Positions 1-7,620 of a stretch of DNA of 64,000 nt are shown piece by piece (the stretch's first letter is position 1; each line of letters begins with the position of its first letter). The DNA is from Oscillospiraceae bacterium (GTDB lineage Bacteria > Bacillota > Clostridia > Oscillospirales > Ruminococcaceae): assembly GCA_022793675.1 (NCBI GenBank), contig JAAWDH010000040.1, positions 26,542 through 90,541 of the forward strand, given 5' to 3'. A program made the translations under genes and the position numbers. The notes beneath the pieces were generated by a model. The model was not told where the DNA came from and made no database searches. It saw only the letters and a list, made by a program, of their open reading frames with translations.

Positions 1-1361
1 AGCATGGCCATTGGGTCGCGGCGGACTACGCCGACAGCGCCCGCAGCGGCTGCGGTGGTTTCGGAAGCCATGATGGAGCCGACAAAGGTACCATGGCGCC
101 AGTCAAAGGACTGGTAGACCAGCGGGGCAGTCTTAGCGCGGCGGCCGCCGAAGACAATGGCAGAGATCGGCACGCCGTTGGGGTTGTTGAACTCGGGGCT
201 GACGCAGGGGCAGTTCTCAGCCGGCGCGGTAAAGCGGGAGTTGGGATGGGCCAGCTTGTTGCCTTCGGCGATAAACTCGGGGCCGTTGACCTCGGAACCC
301 TTCCATTCGATGGCGTCGACAGGGGGGTTCTTGTCCAGGCTCTCCCACCACACGGTCATATTGGCCTTGTTGATGGCGACGTTGGTGAAGATAGTGCCCT
401 TCATTGTGGTGTGGAGGGCGTTGGGGTTGGACTTCTCGTTGGTGCCGGGGGCAACGCCGAAGAAGCCGTTTTCGGGGTTGATGGCGTAGAGACGGCCATC
501 GGGGCCGGGACGCAGCCAAGCGATATCGTCGCCGACCGTCCAGACCTTATAACCTTTTTCACGGTAGATGGCGGGTGGGATCAGCATAGCCAGGTTGGTC
601 TTGCCGCAGGCAGAGGGGAAAGCTGCGCAGATATATTTGGTTTCGCCCTGGGGATTTTCGATGCCCAGGATCAGCATATGCTCGGCCATCCAGCCTTCGT
701 TCTTGCCCTGGTAGGAAGCGATGCGCAGGGCAAAGCACTTCTTGCCCAGCAGCACGTTGCCGCCGTAAGCGGAGTTGATGGAGCAGATGGTGTTTTCCTC
801 GGGGAAGTGGACGATATAGCGGTTTTCGGGGTCGACGTTTGCCTTGGAGTGCAGGCCGCGGACGAAGTCGTTGGAGGTTTCGCCCAGGTTTTCAAAGGCC
901 TGTTTGCCCATACGGGTCATGATGTCCATGTTCAGCACGACGTAGATGGAGTCGGTGACTTCAACGCCGACCTTAGCCAGAGGCGAGCCGATCGGGCCCA
1001 TCGAATAGGGGATTACGTACATAGTGCGGCCCTTCATGACGCCGTCGTACATGGGGTCGAGCTTGGCGTGCATTTCAGCGGGGGCCATCCAGTTATTGGT
1101 GGGGCCTGCGTCTTCTTTTTTGGAAGAGCAGATGAAGGTGCGGTCTTCCACGCGGGCCACGTCGTTGACGGCAGTACGGTGGTAGAGGCAGCCAGGCAGC
1201 TTTTCCTGGTTAAGGAGGATCATTTCGCCGGTTTTGACAGCCTCGTCGCGCAGCGACTGGAGCTGTTCGTCGCTGCCGTCGATCCAGACGACCTCTGCGG
1301 GTTTGCAGAGCGCGACCATTTCGTCCACCCAGGTGAGGACGTTCTTGTTGTTGGTAAGCAT
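1..1361 (-). CDS. pckG: Phosphoenolpyruvate carboxykinase (GTP), 3' end outside window
   Basis: Interconverts oxaloacetate plus GTP and PEP plus CO2 plus GDP in the cytoplasm; anaerobes often run it anaplerotically. About 453 N-terminal residues are visible and the family is about 590-620, so the C-terminus lies beyond base 1. The diagnostic PEPCK-GTP loop FPSACGKTNLAM is at about residues 248-259 with the active-site Cys, and the substrate-site text FGGRRAKTAPLVYQSFDW follows further on. The ATG is chosen because GAAAGGGGA lies about 8 nt upstream. It has its own sigma-A-type promoter and a short leader with an inverted repeat. A long open frame on the opposite strand is only a shadow of this GC-rich gene. 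Family assignment is very secure. Confidence 0.97.
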   Translation of the reverse strand, partial: MLTNNKNVLTWVDEMVALCKPAEVVWIDGSDEQLQSLRDEAVKTGEMILLNQEKLPGCLYHRTAVNDVARVEDRTFICSSKKEDAGPTNNWMAPAEMHAKLDPMYDGVMKGRTMYVIPYSMGPIGSPLAKVGVEVTDSIYVVLNMDIMTRMGKQAFENLGETSNDFVRGLHSKANVDPENRYIVHFPEENTICSINSAYGGNVLLGKKCFALRIASYQGKNEGWMAEHMLILGIENPQGETKYICAAFPSACGKTNLAMLIPPAIYREKGYKVWTVGDDIAWLRPGPDGRLYAINPENGFFGVAPGTNEKSNPNALHTTMKGTIFTNVAINKANMTVWWESLDKNPPVDAIEWKGSEVNGPEFIAEGNKLAHPNSRFTAPAENCPCVSPEFNNPNGVPISAIVFGGRRAKTAPLVYQSFDWRHGTFVGSIMASETTAAAAGAVGVVRRDPMAM

Positions 1362-1390
1362 TTTAAGAGTTCCCCTTTCAATGGTATTCT

Positions 1391-1415
1391 TTTGAATCTC
1401 AGCAAGGGATTCAAA
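1391..1415 (-). promoter_or_regulatory. Inverted repeat in pckG leader
   Basis: An 8-bp perfect inverted repeat (TTTGAATC, 9-nt gap, GATTCAAA) lies between the pckG -10 box and its ribosome binding site. It could be an operator or an mRNA hairpin; no regulator can be named from the sequence. Confidence 0.35.
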
Positions 1416-1430
1416 CTTTCCACATCTACT

Positions 1431-1459
1431 ATTATAGAGCGCCCTTGTCAAAAAATCAA
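1431..1459 (-). promoter_or_regulatory. pckG promoter
   Basis: Read on the minus strand: TTGATT, 17-nt spacer, TATAAT. A tempting TTGACA inside the spacer is only 9 nt from the -10 and is not used here. The -35 flank is nearly repeated in front of the next leftward gene at 2076-2118. Confidence 0.75.
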
Positions 1460-1530
1460 TGGCTAAATTGTTAACTTTCTGTCAGGCGGATGATTGGCTG
1501 CGCGGCTGTTCCCTTATTTAATATATGGGG

Positions 1531-1560
1531 AAACCGCCCTATTTCCCTTTAGGGCGGTTT
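1531..1560 (-). terminator. Terminator downstream of the small exported-protein gene
   Basis: AAACCGCCCT and its complement AGGGCGGTTT form a 10-bp stem with a 10-nt loop just past the stop codon at 1568. It ends leftward transcription before the pckG promoter. The T run is short, so it may act in either direction. Confidence 0.65.
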
Positions 1561-1567
1561 CCGGCGG

Positions 1568-2029
1568 TTACGGCGTATCGAGTTCGTAGCGTTCGCAGAC
1601 GGCTTGGTAGAATGGTTCTGAGGAATAGAAGGTTGCGTAGGGTTCCATGGTAAAGGCTAGTTCGTCAAATGAATCGTCAAAATAAAAGGTTGCTATCGCT
1701 GCGGAATTTACCCATGGGACATAGACATAGGCCGTTGAAAAATGAGGGTCAATCCGTTTAAACATATGGCCATTGTATTTGGCGCGGAAGTATTCCTCGT
1801 TATTTTCGTTTAGATAAATCGTGATATTTCCGTTAATTGCCTGCCGAATTATCCGATGGAAATTGTTGCTTTTCAGCACAAGTTGTGCTTCGACTGGCTC
1901 TTTGCCTTGCTGAATGAGTATTCCTTTATAAGAAAGGCGTTGAGAACAGCAAAAAAACACAAAAACTCCGCAAAATAAGAGGACAAGCGCCGTAATACCA
2001 AGTCGTTTGAGCGGGATTTTCTTTTGCAT
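1568..2029 (-). CDS. Small membrane-anchored or exported protein, unknown
   Basis: 153 residues from the ATG preceded by GGAAAGG about 11 nt upstream; a GTG four codons earlier is possible but sits on the ribosome site. The N-terminus is basic (KKIPLKR), followed by one hydrophobic segment of about 20 residues ending FFCCSQ, so it is a signal-anchor or possibly a lipoprotein. The remainder is a soluble, aromatic-rich extracytoplasmic domain. I do not recognise the family. Its base composition is clearly more AT-rich than the flanking pckG and choline genes, suggesting a later acquisition. It is a single-gene unit with its own promoter and terminator. Confidence 0.7.
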   Translation of the reverse strand: MQKKIPLKRLGITALVLLFCGVFVFFCCSQRLSYKGILIQQGKEPVEAQLVLKSNNFHRIIRQAINGNITIYLNENNEEYFRAKYNGHMFKRIDPHFSTAYVYVPWVNSAAIATFYFDDSFDELAFTMEPYATFYSSEPFYQAVCERYELDTP

Positions 2030-2075
2030 TTTCGTCAGCACCTTTCCGCGGCAGTTTTAGGATGTTCTAATTAAT

Positions 2076-2103
2076 ATTATAAGATAATTTGTCAAAAAAT
2101 CAA
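2076..2103 (-). promoter_or_regulatory. Promoter of the small exported-protein gene, near-copy of pckG's
   Basis: Minus strand TTGATT, 16-nt spacer, TATAAT. Bases 2089-2118 match 1445-1474 at 29 of 30 positions, so the promoter region of pckG appears to have been duplicated here. Confidence 0.7.
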
Positions 2104-2179
2104 TGTCTAAATTGTTAATTTTCCGCCATATCCATCTAGAGGATGGTTTTTTGTTTATTTATTTGGAATTTATAAGGAT

Positions 2180-2554
2180 GGAGCGGCTGCGGCCGCTCCT
2201 TCATTAAAATCGGGTTTCGCCCCGATATGACGACCTACTCTGTTGTCACGCGACAACAGAGTAGGCAGAAAAACGCGCCCGAGGGAAGTGTCCCTCAGGG
2301 CTCCCTCAGACGAACGGGGCGTTTATGCGGCCTGTTTTGTGATACCCCGCTGCCGTTTTGCTGCGGAAGCTGATGGCGCTTACCTCCCCGCTAGGGGATT
2401 GTACGGATTTTAGCAGGCGGGCGGCCGCGCCTTACTTGGCTCCGGAAGTACGGATGCGTCCTTAGGGGAGGTTGGCGGGGAATCGGGAAAGGCCGTGCGC
2501 ACGGCCTTCGCGCTGCTTACGCAGCGCGTCATAGCGGGGCGCTTCGCGCCCCGC
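2180..2554 (+). repeat. 375-bp structured intergenic element, copy 1
   Basis: A non-coding block packed with perfect stems: 2180-2187/2192-2199 (8 bp), 2209-2214/2221-2226, 2234-2247/2252-2265 (14 bp), GAGGG/CCCTC near 2281, GGCCGTG/CACGGCC near 2491, GCGCTGC/GCAGCGC near 2510, and GCGGGGCG/CGCCCCGC at 2534-2554. A second copy of the same length lies at 33716-34090 on the other strand, at roughly 90 percent identity, and two stems differ by paired compensatory changes. Weaker similarity continues about 35 bp upstream of both copies. No protein reading frame is conserved. Function unknown: structured RNA or mobile palindromic element. Confidence 0.85.
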
Positions 2555-2764
2555 CCGCGTAAAGGTGAAGCTGGGTATAAAAACGGAAATTAGAAACGTG
2601 AAGGGGGAAATCCGATGCGCACGGACGTTGTGCCATGGGGAAGCGACGGCGTAATTTGCCTAATGCGGCGAATAAAGCGGAACGGAGCATTCTGCCCGAC
2701 GGTAGGACGTATCTGTGGGAACTCGCATTTCCCCTTTGGGCAAATGCGAGTCGCAAAAAAAGGG

Positions 2765-2793
2765 TTGACAAATGGGAAATGATGGTGTATAAT
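2765..2793 (+). promoter_or_regulatory. Promoter of choline-kinase fusion operon
   Basis: Consensus TTGACA, exactly 17 nt, TATAAT. About 75 nt of leader separate it from the ATG at 2869. A 10-bp stem (ACTCGCATTT/AAATGCGAGT) lies just upstream at about 2719-2749. Confidence 0.85.
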
Positions 2794-2795
2794 GA

Positions 2796-2819
2796 GTTCA
2801 TAAATTGAACGTTCATAAA
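2796..2819 (+). promoter_or_regulatory. Possible operator at the start of the choline operon
   Basis: TTCATAAA occurs twice (2796-2803, 2812-2819) around a palindrome TGAACGTTCA (2806-2815), at and just after the expected transcription start. This is a plausible binding site, possibly for the winged-helix domain of the first gene itself; that link is inference. Confidence 0.4.
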
Positions 2820-2868
2820 ATGAGCGGTTTTTATGGCCGCTGCAAACCATTCCTGATGAGGTGATTAC

Positions 2869-4761
2869 ATGGAACAGCTATTCCATCTGCTGAAAGCGGC
2901 CGGGGAGGCCCAGACCATCAACCAGCGCGGCTTGGCGGCGGCCTGCGGCATCTCTGTCGGCAAGGTCAACGCGCTGCTCCGCCGGGCGGAGGGGGAAGGG
3001 TACCTGACGATAACCCGTGAAGGCAAGCGTTCCCGCTATGCCTTGACCCGGAGGGGCGTTGATTTCCTTGAGCATACGCTGCGGCGGAGGCAGGGCCAAA
3101 AGCTGCCGCTGAAGGCTGCGCCCCGGCCCAAGACGGCGGTGGTGCTGGCGGCGGGGCGGATGTTCGACCAGAAACGCCCGGCGGCGCTGCAGCCGCTCGA
3201 CGATGTAACCATTCTTGACCGCACAGTGGAGGTGCTGAAGGCCAGCGGCATTGAGCGGGTCATTATTACGGCGGGCAGCTGCGCGGATGAGTTTAAGCAG
3301 AAATTCGCTGGGCGCACCGACATCCGGCTGGTTGAAAACAGCCGCTACAAATGGACGGGCAGCATGGCGAGCTTGGCGCTGGCGGCGGGTACGCTGACCC
3401 CCGGGGAGGCCGGGGGCGGGCTGCTGATTGTCAAAGGCAGCACCGTTTTCGAGCGGCGGGCGGTGTCGGCGCTGCTGGAAAGCGACGCCCCCTTTTCGGT
3501 GCTGCTGACGCCGCTTTCCGGCACTGGCGTGGAAATCCTGGTGGAGCTGGACGAGTTGGGAGAGGTGTTCCGTTTTACCCAGGACCTGCGGCAGGTCAAC
3601 CGGGTGGAAGGCGAGTTCGCCGGCTTGGCTAGGGTCTCGGGCGAAGTGCTGGAGATGATGCAGGAGTATTACCAGAAAAATAGCAACCCGATGCTCAATT
3701 TTGAGTATGTGCTGGAAAATATTGGCAGACTTTATCCGCTGATGGGGATCAAGGTTGACGATTTGATCTGGGGGCAGGTCTGGGACGGGCAGAGCTATCA
3801 GCGAATGCTGAATACGGTTTATCCCCGGATTCTGCGTCAGGAGCGGGAGCTGCGGCAGAAAATGGCAGCCGAGGCTGCGGTGCGGATTTTGGAGCTGGAA
3901 GAGGATGAACTGGAAGAAATTTCTTTTGCCGGCGGCATTACCAACACCAATTTCCTGGTCTGCGCTCGTGGGAAAAAGTACATCCTGCGGCTGCCGGGGC
4001 TGATGACCGAGACGCTGATCAATCGTATCAACGAGAAGTTCAACGCTCAGGTCGCTTCCGACCATGGCTTCAACTGCCGGATTATCTACTGCAACGCTGA
4101 AACAGGCATCAAGCTAAGCGAGTACATCGAGGGGGCCGAGACGATGACGCCGCGTACCATCCGGTTGGATGAGAATATGAAGAAGGCGGCGGATATCTTT
4201 AGGCGGCTGCACCGTTCGGATTTTAAAATGAACAATACGTTTGATATTTTTGAACAGGGCGAGGAATACGAGCGGATGATGGAAGACCCTGCCGCCCAAA
4301 TGTACGAAGGCTATATGGAAATGCGCCCGAAGGTCATGGGCGAGGTCCGGGGGCGGCTGCGGGAGTTGGGGTATGACCTGACCCGTCCCTGCCACTGCGA
4401 CGGCGTTGCGGCTAATTGGGTCAAGGATAAGGACGGGCGGCTATATCTGATCGACTGGGAGTACTCCGCCCAGAGCGAGCCGCTGCTGGATTTGGCCTAT
4501 TTCCTGATGGAGAACGAGTACACGCCAGAAGAGGAAGAGCTGTTTGTCCAGTATTATTTAGATGGCGAGCCGGAACCCCCTGAGTTCCAGGAAAAGCTGC
4601 TGCTGATGAAAATCGCCACCGATTTCGTCTGGAGTATGTGGGCGCTGCTGCGCGACCTGGGCGGCGACCGCCTTGGCAGCTACGGCCCCGACCGCCTCGC
4701 CCGTGCGGCAAGGAATTATGAGGTTTGGAGCGCGGGCCGGAAATCCGGAAATTTTGTGTGA
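2869..4761 (+). CDS. Winged-helix / nucleotidyltransferase / choline kinase fusion (LicC-LicA-like)
   Basis: 630 residues in three parts. Residues 1-75 are a winged helix. Residues about 88-315 are a sugar-phosphate nucleotidyltransferase fold related to LicC (CTP:phosphocholine cytidylyltransferase). Residues about 335-620 are a LicA-type choline/ethanolamine kinase with GGITNTNFLV, the KYILRLPG strand, the catalytic HCDGVAANW and LIDWEY. Together with the downstream BCCT transporter this suggests choline uptake and conversion to phosphocholine and CDP-choline for surface decoration; no licD transferase is in view. Oddity: the nucleotide-binding loop, normally GxGxR followed by PK, reads AAGRMFDQKRPAALQ, so the transferase part may be altered or inactive. 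AGGTGA sits 5 nt before the ATG. Confidence 0.85.
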   Translation: MEQLFHLLKAAGEAQTINQRGLAAACGISVGKVNALLRRAEGEGYLTITREGKRSRYALTRRGVDFLEHTLRRRQGQKLPLKAAPRPKTAVVLAAGRMFDQKRPAALQPLDDVTILDRTVEVLKASGIERVIITAGSCADEFKQKFAGRTDIRLVENSRYKWTGSMASLALAAGTLTPGEAGGGLLIVKGSTVFERRAVSALLESDAPFSVLLTPLSGTGVEILVELDELGEVFRFTQDLRQVNRVEGEFAGLARVSGEVLEMMQEYYQKNSNPMLNFEYVLENIGRLYPLMGIKVDDLIWGQVWDGQSYQRMLNTVYPRILRQERELRQKMAAEAAVRILELEEDELEEISFAGGITNTNFLVCARGKKYILRLPGLMTETLINRINEKFNAQVASDHGFNCRIIYCNAETGIKLSEYIEGAETMTPRTIRLDENMKKAADIFRRLHRSDFKMNNTFDIFEQGEEYERMMEDPAAQMYEGYMEMRPKVMGEVRGRLRELGYDLTRPCHCDGVAANWVKDKDGRLYLIDWEYSAQSEPLLDLAYFLMENEYTPEEEELFVQYYLDGEPEPPEFQEKLLLMKIATDFVWSMWALLRDLGGDRLGSYGPDRLARAARNYEVWSAGRKSGNFV

Positions 4762-4830
4762 GAAGCAAACATCTGCGCAGCGGGGGTTCCTGCTGCATCT
4801 GATAAGTCATAATAAGAAAGGGGCTTTCCC

Positions 4831-6438
4831 ATGACATCTCCAAAATCCCAGAAGCAGAAAATCAGCGTCGATTGGGGGATTACGATTATCCCGCTGCTGG
4901 CAGTGCTGGCGCTTGCGGTGTTCCTCATCTTTTTCCCCGACCGTGCTACGGCCAGCATCGAGCTGCTGCGCGGGTTCGTCATCAACAATACAGGGTTTAC
5001 CTTCTCGCTTGTCGCAATTGGTATGTTTATCCTGTCGTTTTACCTCTCTTTTTCCAAATTCGGCAATATCAAGCTGGGGAAGCTGGAAAAACCCCGCTAT
5101 TCCAACCTAAGCTGGATGGCAATGATCCTTACATCCTGTATGGCGGTCGATTTCATCTTCTGGGGGACGCTGGAATGGGCCTATTATTTCGTCGAAAGCC
5201 CGTTGGGGATGGAAAATATGACCCTTGCACAGCGGGCGGACTGGGCGGCAGCTTATCCGCTGTTCCACTGGGGGCCGATGCCCTGGATGATGTACACGGT
5301 GCCGGCGGCGGCGCTGGGATATATGATGTTCGTCAAAAAGCGCCCCAAACAGCGCGCCAGCGAGGCCTGCCGCAGCGTTTTGGGCAGCCGGGTTGACGGC
5401 GTGCTGGGCAAGGCCATCGACATTTTCGTCATTGTCGCGCTGCTTGCCTCTACCTCCATCAGCTTCGCGCTGGGGACGCCGGTACTGACCGAGGTTATCT
5501 CCGAGGTTACGGGGATCCCTTCGTCGCAGGGGATGTCGGTGGTGATGCTGCTGATGATCGGCGTGCTGTTTACGCTGGCAGTGCTGTTCGGCATCAAAGG
5601 CATTTCCAAGCTTTCCAATGTGGCGTTCACCTTCTATGGGCTGCTGCTGGCAATTTTCCTTGTACTGGGGCCGACCCGCTATATCATCGAAACCGGCATT
5701 ACGGCTTTTGGCCACAGCTTGCAGAACCTGGTCTCCATGTCGACTTGGCTTGACCCGCTCCGGGTCACCAGCGCCGACGGCACGATGGGCTTCCCCCAGA
5801 CTTGGACAGTCTTCTATTACGCCTGGTGGGTCGCTTGGTCGATTGCCGCCCCCTTCTTCATCGCCAAAATCAGCGAAGGCCGCACCATCCGCCAGACCAT
5901 TATGGGCGGCTGTTTGGCCGGTACGGCGTCGACGCTGGTCAGCTTTATCATCTTCGGCAACTTCGGCCTCCATATCCAAACCAGCGGTAAAATCGACCTG
6001 GCGGGGATGCTGGCAAGCGGCAGCGCTACCCCCGGCGAGCTGTTCGTGATGATTTACAACGAGCTGCCGATGAGCAAAATTATGATGGTCGTGGCCATTA
6101 TCACAATGGTTACCCTCTGCGCTTCCACTTTCGACGCGATGAGCCTGACAATTTCTTCCTATTCGCTGAAAAACCCCAAGGAAGGCGAGGAGTCCGACTG
6201 GAAGCTGCGCGTCTTCTGGAGCCTTGTGCTGATTCTGCTGCCAATGGCACTGATTTTTACCGAAGCGCCGTTAAGCACACTGCAGGCGCTGACGATCCTG
6301 GGTGCGGTGCCGATTATGGTCATCCTGATTATCGTCATCGTTGGGTTTGTGCGCGACCTCAAGCGGGATACCTTGCAGGCTGTGCCGGCTGAAACGCCGG
6401 CAGAGGAGGCAGCGCCCGTCTCTGAAGAAACAGAGTGA
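4831..6438 (+). CDS. BCCT-family choline/betaine/carnitine transporter
   Basis: 535 residues with about twelve hydrophobic segments. The family signature is plain: TWTVFYYAWWVAWS followed by FIAKISEGRTIRQ around residues 325-360. BCCT carriers import quaternary ammonium compounds using sodium or proton gradients. It starts 69 bp after the choline-kinase fusion gene with an AAGAAAGGGG ribosome site, so the two form an operon, and choline is the likeliest substrate. The tail is acidic (PAEEAAPVSEETE). A hairpin terminator follows directly. Confidence 0.93.
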   Translation: MTSPKSQKQKISVDWGITIIPLLAVLALAVFLIFFPDRATASIELLRGFVINNTGFTFSLVAIGMFILSFYLSFSKFGNIKLGKLEKPRYSNLSWMAMILTSCMAVDFIFWGTLEWAYYFVESPLGMENMTLAQRADWAAAYPLFHWGPMPWMMYTVPAAALGYMMFVKKRPKQRASEACRSVLGSRVDGVLGKAIDIFVIVALLASTSISFALGTPVLTEVISEVTGIPSSQGMSVVMLLMIGVLFTLAVLFGIKGISKLSNVAFTFYGLLLAIFLVLGPTRYIIETGITAFGHSLQNLVSMSTWLDPLRVTSADGTMGFPQTWTVFYYAWWVAWSIAAPFFIAKISEGRTIRQTIMGGCLAGTASTLVSFIIFGNFGLHIQTSGKIDLAGMLASGSATPGELFVMIYNELPMSKIMMVVAIITMVTLCASTFDAMSLTISSYSLKNPKEGEESDWKLRVFWSLVLILLPMALIFTEAPLSTLQALTILGAVPIMVILIIVIVGFVRDLKRDTLQAVPAETPAEEAAPVSEETE

Positions 6439-6465
6439 TACAGGGGGAGCTCCCGCAAAAATTTG

Positions 6466-6496
6466 CGCCGGCAGTCGAAAGGCTGCCGGCGTTTTA
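6466..6496 (+). terminator. Terminator of the choline operon
   Basis: CGCCGGCAG and CTGCCGGCG form a 9-bp stem with an 8-nt loop followed by TTTT, 28 bp after the transporter stop codon. Confidence 0.85.
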
Positions 6497-6604
6497 GGCT
6501 CGCTTATTAGAATCGGAAAGTAGTTCCTCCATCATCTGGTCAACATCTGTATAAGTTTTTCCAAGGGATGGGTCGGCTTTCATGCGTTCCACTTCCTGAA
6601 TGGC
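6494..6604 (-). pseudogene. RelB/DinJ-type antitoxin remnant
   Basis: Leftward frame encoding AIQEVERMKADPSLGKTYTD followed by VDQMMEELLSDSNKRA and a stop that lies inside the neighbouring terminator's tail. This is the typical C-terminal half of a RelB/DinJ antitoxin (short acidic helix, sveEl-like toxin-binding tail). The frame is broken at 6605 exactly where a mosaic repeat begins, so the DNA-binding N-terminus and any toxin gene are gone. Confidence 0.65.
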
Positions 6605-6875
6605 TCAGCCGTTCCGGAGTCGCGGCTGGTTAGTGGTATCGACGCAGTAGGCGGCTATAGCAGAGCAGACGACTACCCTGGCGATTAAAAGTTTTTGCAG
6701 CTTAGCTTTGTTAAGCTACAGCTTGTCGAAAAAACTCCATGTTTTCCTAAGATTGACAAGGATTGGGATTCTCAAGGGGCGCGCCCCTTGAGCGGGTCCA
6801 GGGCAGCGCCCTGGTCGCCCTCCTCAGAGGGCGAAATCCCTTCAAAAAGCGCGTACTCTCCGTACTCCCGTCCCC
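6605..6875 (-). repeat. Mosaic repeat block (core plus GTAC tract)
   Basis: Reads as the reverse of the family core: TATCGACGCAGTAGG near 6638, then TACCCTGGCGATTAAAAGTT near 6675, AGCTTAGC-type arms, and after an inserted palindrome cluster, TTTTTGAAGGG/AAAAAGCG and GTACTC tracts at 6841-6872. It fills the gap between the choline operon and the HAD gene and truncates the antitoxin remnant. Confidence 0.75.
6771..6834. repeat. Three consecutive perfect palindromes
   Basis: A 22-bp gapless palindrome (6771-6792), then CCAGGGC/GCCCTGG (6798-6814), then TCGCCCTC/GAGGGCGA (6815-6834). They sit inside the mosaic repeat block and are not followed by a T run. Confidence 0.8.
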
Positions 6876-6886
6876 CCGCGCTGCGG

Positions 6887-6914
6887 TTGACAAAAATAGA
6901 GGCTGTGCTATAAT
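6887..6914 (+). promoter_or_regulatory. Promoter of HAD hydrolase gene
   Basis: TTGACA, 16 nt, TATAAT, ending 33 bp before the ATG. Confidence 0.8.
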
Positions 6915-6947
6915 TAGACAAGGATGACATAGAAAAGGAGCTTTGCC

Positions 6948-7613
6948 ATGCGCTTTGGTTTGCTGCGCCCCTTTGACGGGGTTATTTTTGATTTAGATGG
7001 GACGCTGCTGGATTCGCTGGGGATGTGGAGCCAGGTCGACCAGGACTTCCTGTCCAAGCGGGGCATTCCGGTGCCTGACGACTACATGGAAGCGTTAAAT
7101 CCGCTGGGGCTTCAGGAGGCCGCCGTTTACACCATCCGGCGCTTTGGGCTTCCTGAAACGCCGGAAGCGGTGCTGGCCGAATGGCGGGGGATGGTCAAGG
7201 CACATTACCTGGAGGATATCCGCCCCAAGCCGGGTGCTAGGCAGCTGCTGGCGCAGCTTGAACTGATGGGTGCGCCGATGGCTGTGGCGACGGCGCTTTC
7301 CGAGGAAATGGCGCTGCCTTGCCTGGAACGCTGCGGGCTGCGGCAGTTTTTCGGCGCAGTGGTTACCGCCAATGCGCCGGGCATGGCCAAGCACCTGCCG
7401 GCTATCTGGCAGAAGGCGGCGGCAGCGGTTTCGCTGCCGGCGGAGCGCTGCGTAGCCCTTGACGACACCGCCCCATCCATTTTGGGGGCCAAGGCCGCCG
7501 GGATGCAGGTAGTCGGGATATTCGACCCCCTTTCCAGTTCCCGCGAGGCGTTGGAAAAAGCCGCCGACGCGGTTGTCGACGGCTTTGGCAGGCTGATGGC
7601 CGGTATCCATTAG
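6948..7613 (+). CDS. HAD-superfamily phosphatase, beta-phosphoglucomutase-like
   Basis: 221 residues, cytoplasmic. Motif I FDLDGTLLDS is at residues 14-23 with both catalytic Asp residues; a helical cap follows (about 25-85). The TALSEE region corresponds to motif II, the conserved Lys is near MAKHLPA, and the motif IV acids are in ALDDTAPSILGAKAAG. This arrangement fits subfamily I phosphatases/phosphomutases acting on small sugar phosphates; the substrate cannot be told. It is transcribed alone from a strong promoter and faces the convergent spoIIE gene, with only 7 bp between the two stop codons. AAAGGAG precedes the ATG by 8 nt. Confidence 0.9.
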   Translation: MRFGLLRPFDGVIFDLDGTLLDSLGMWSQVDQDFLSKRGIPVPDDYMEALNPLGLQEAAVYTIRRFGLPETPEAVLAEWRGMVKAHYLEDIRPKPGARQLLAQLELMGAPMAVATALSEEMALPCLERCGLRQFFGAVVTANAPGMAKHLPAIWQKAAAAVSLPAERCVALDDTAPSILGAKAAGMQVVGIFDPLSSSREALEKAADAVVDGFGRLMAGIH

Positions 7614-7620
7614 CAGGCGG

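Noticed and set aside
1431..1455. TTGACA close to the pckG -10 as an alternative -35
   Set aside because: Only 9 nt from TATAAT; the TTGATT at 17 nt is better.
93..1466. Long plus-strand open frame (457 codons) opposite pckG
   Set aside because: It is the antisense shadow of a clear PEP carboxykinase; no ribosome site or recognisable domain.
2719..2749. Strong hairpin ACTCGCATTT/AAATGCGAGT as a terminator
   Set aside because: No T run follows on either strand in the right place; recorded only as a stem near the promoter.
2878..4065. Minus-strand frame opposite the choline-kinase fusion
   Set aside because: Shadow of a well supported gene; composition is that of a reverse frame.
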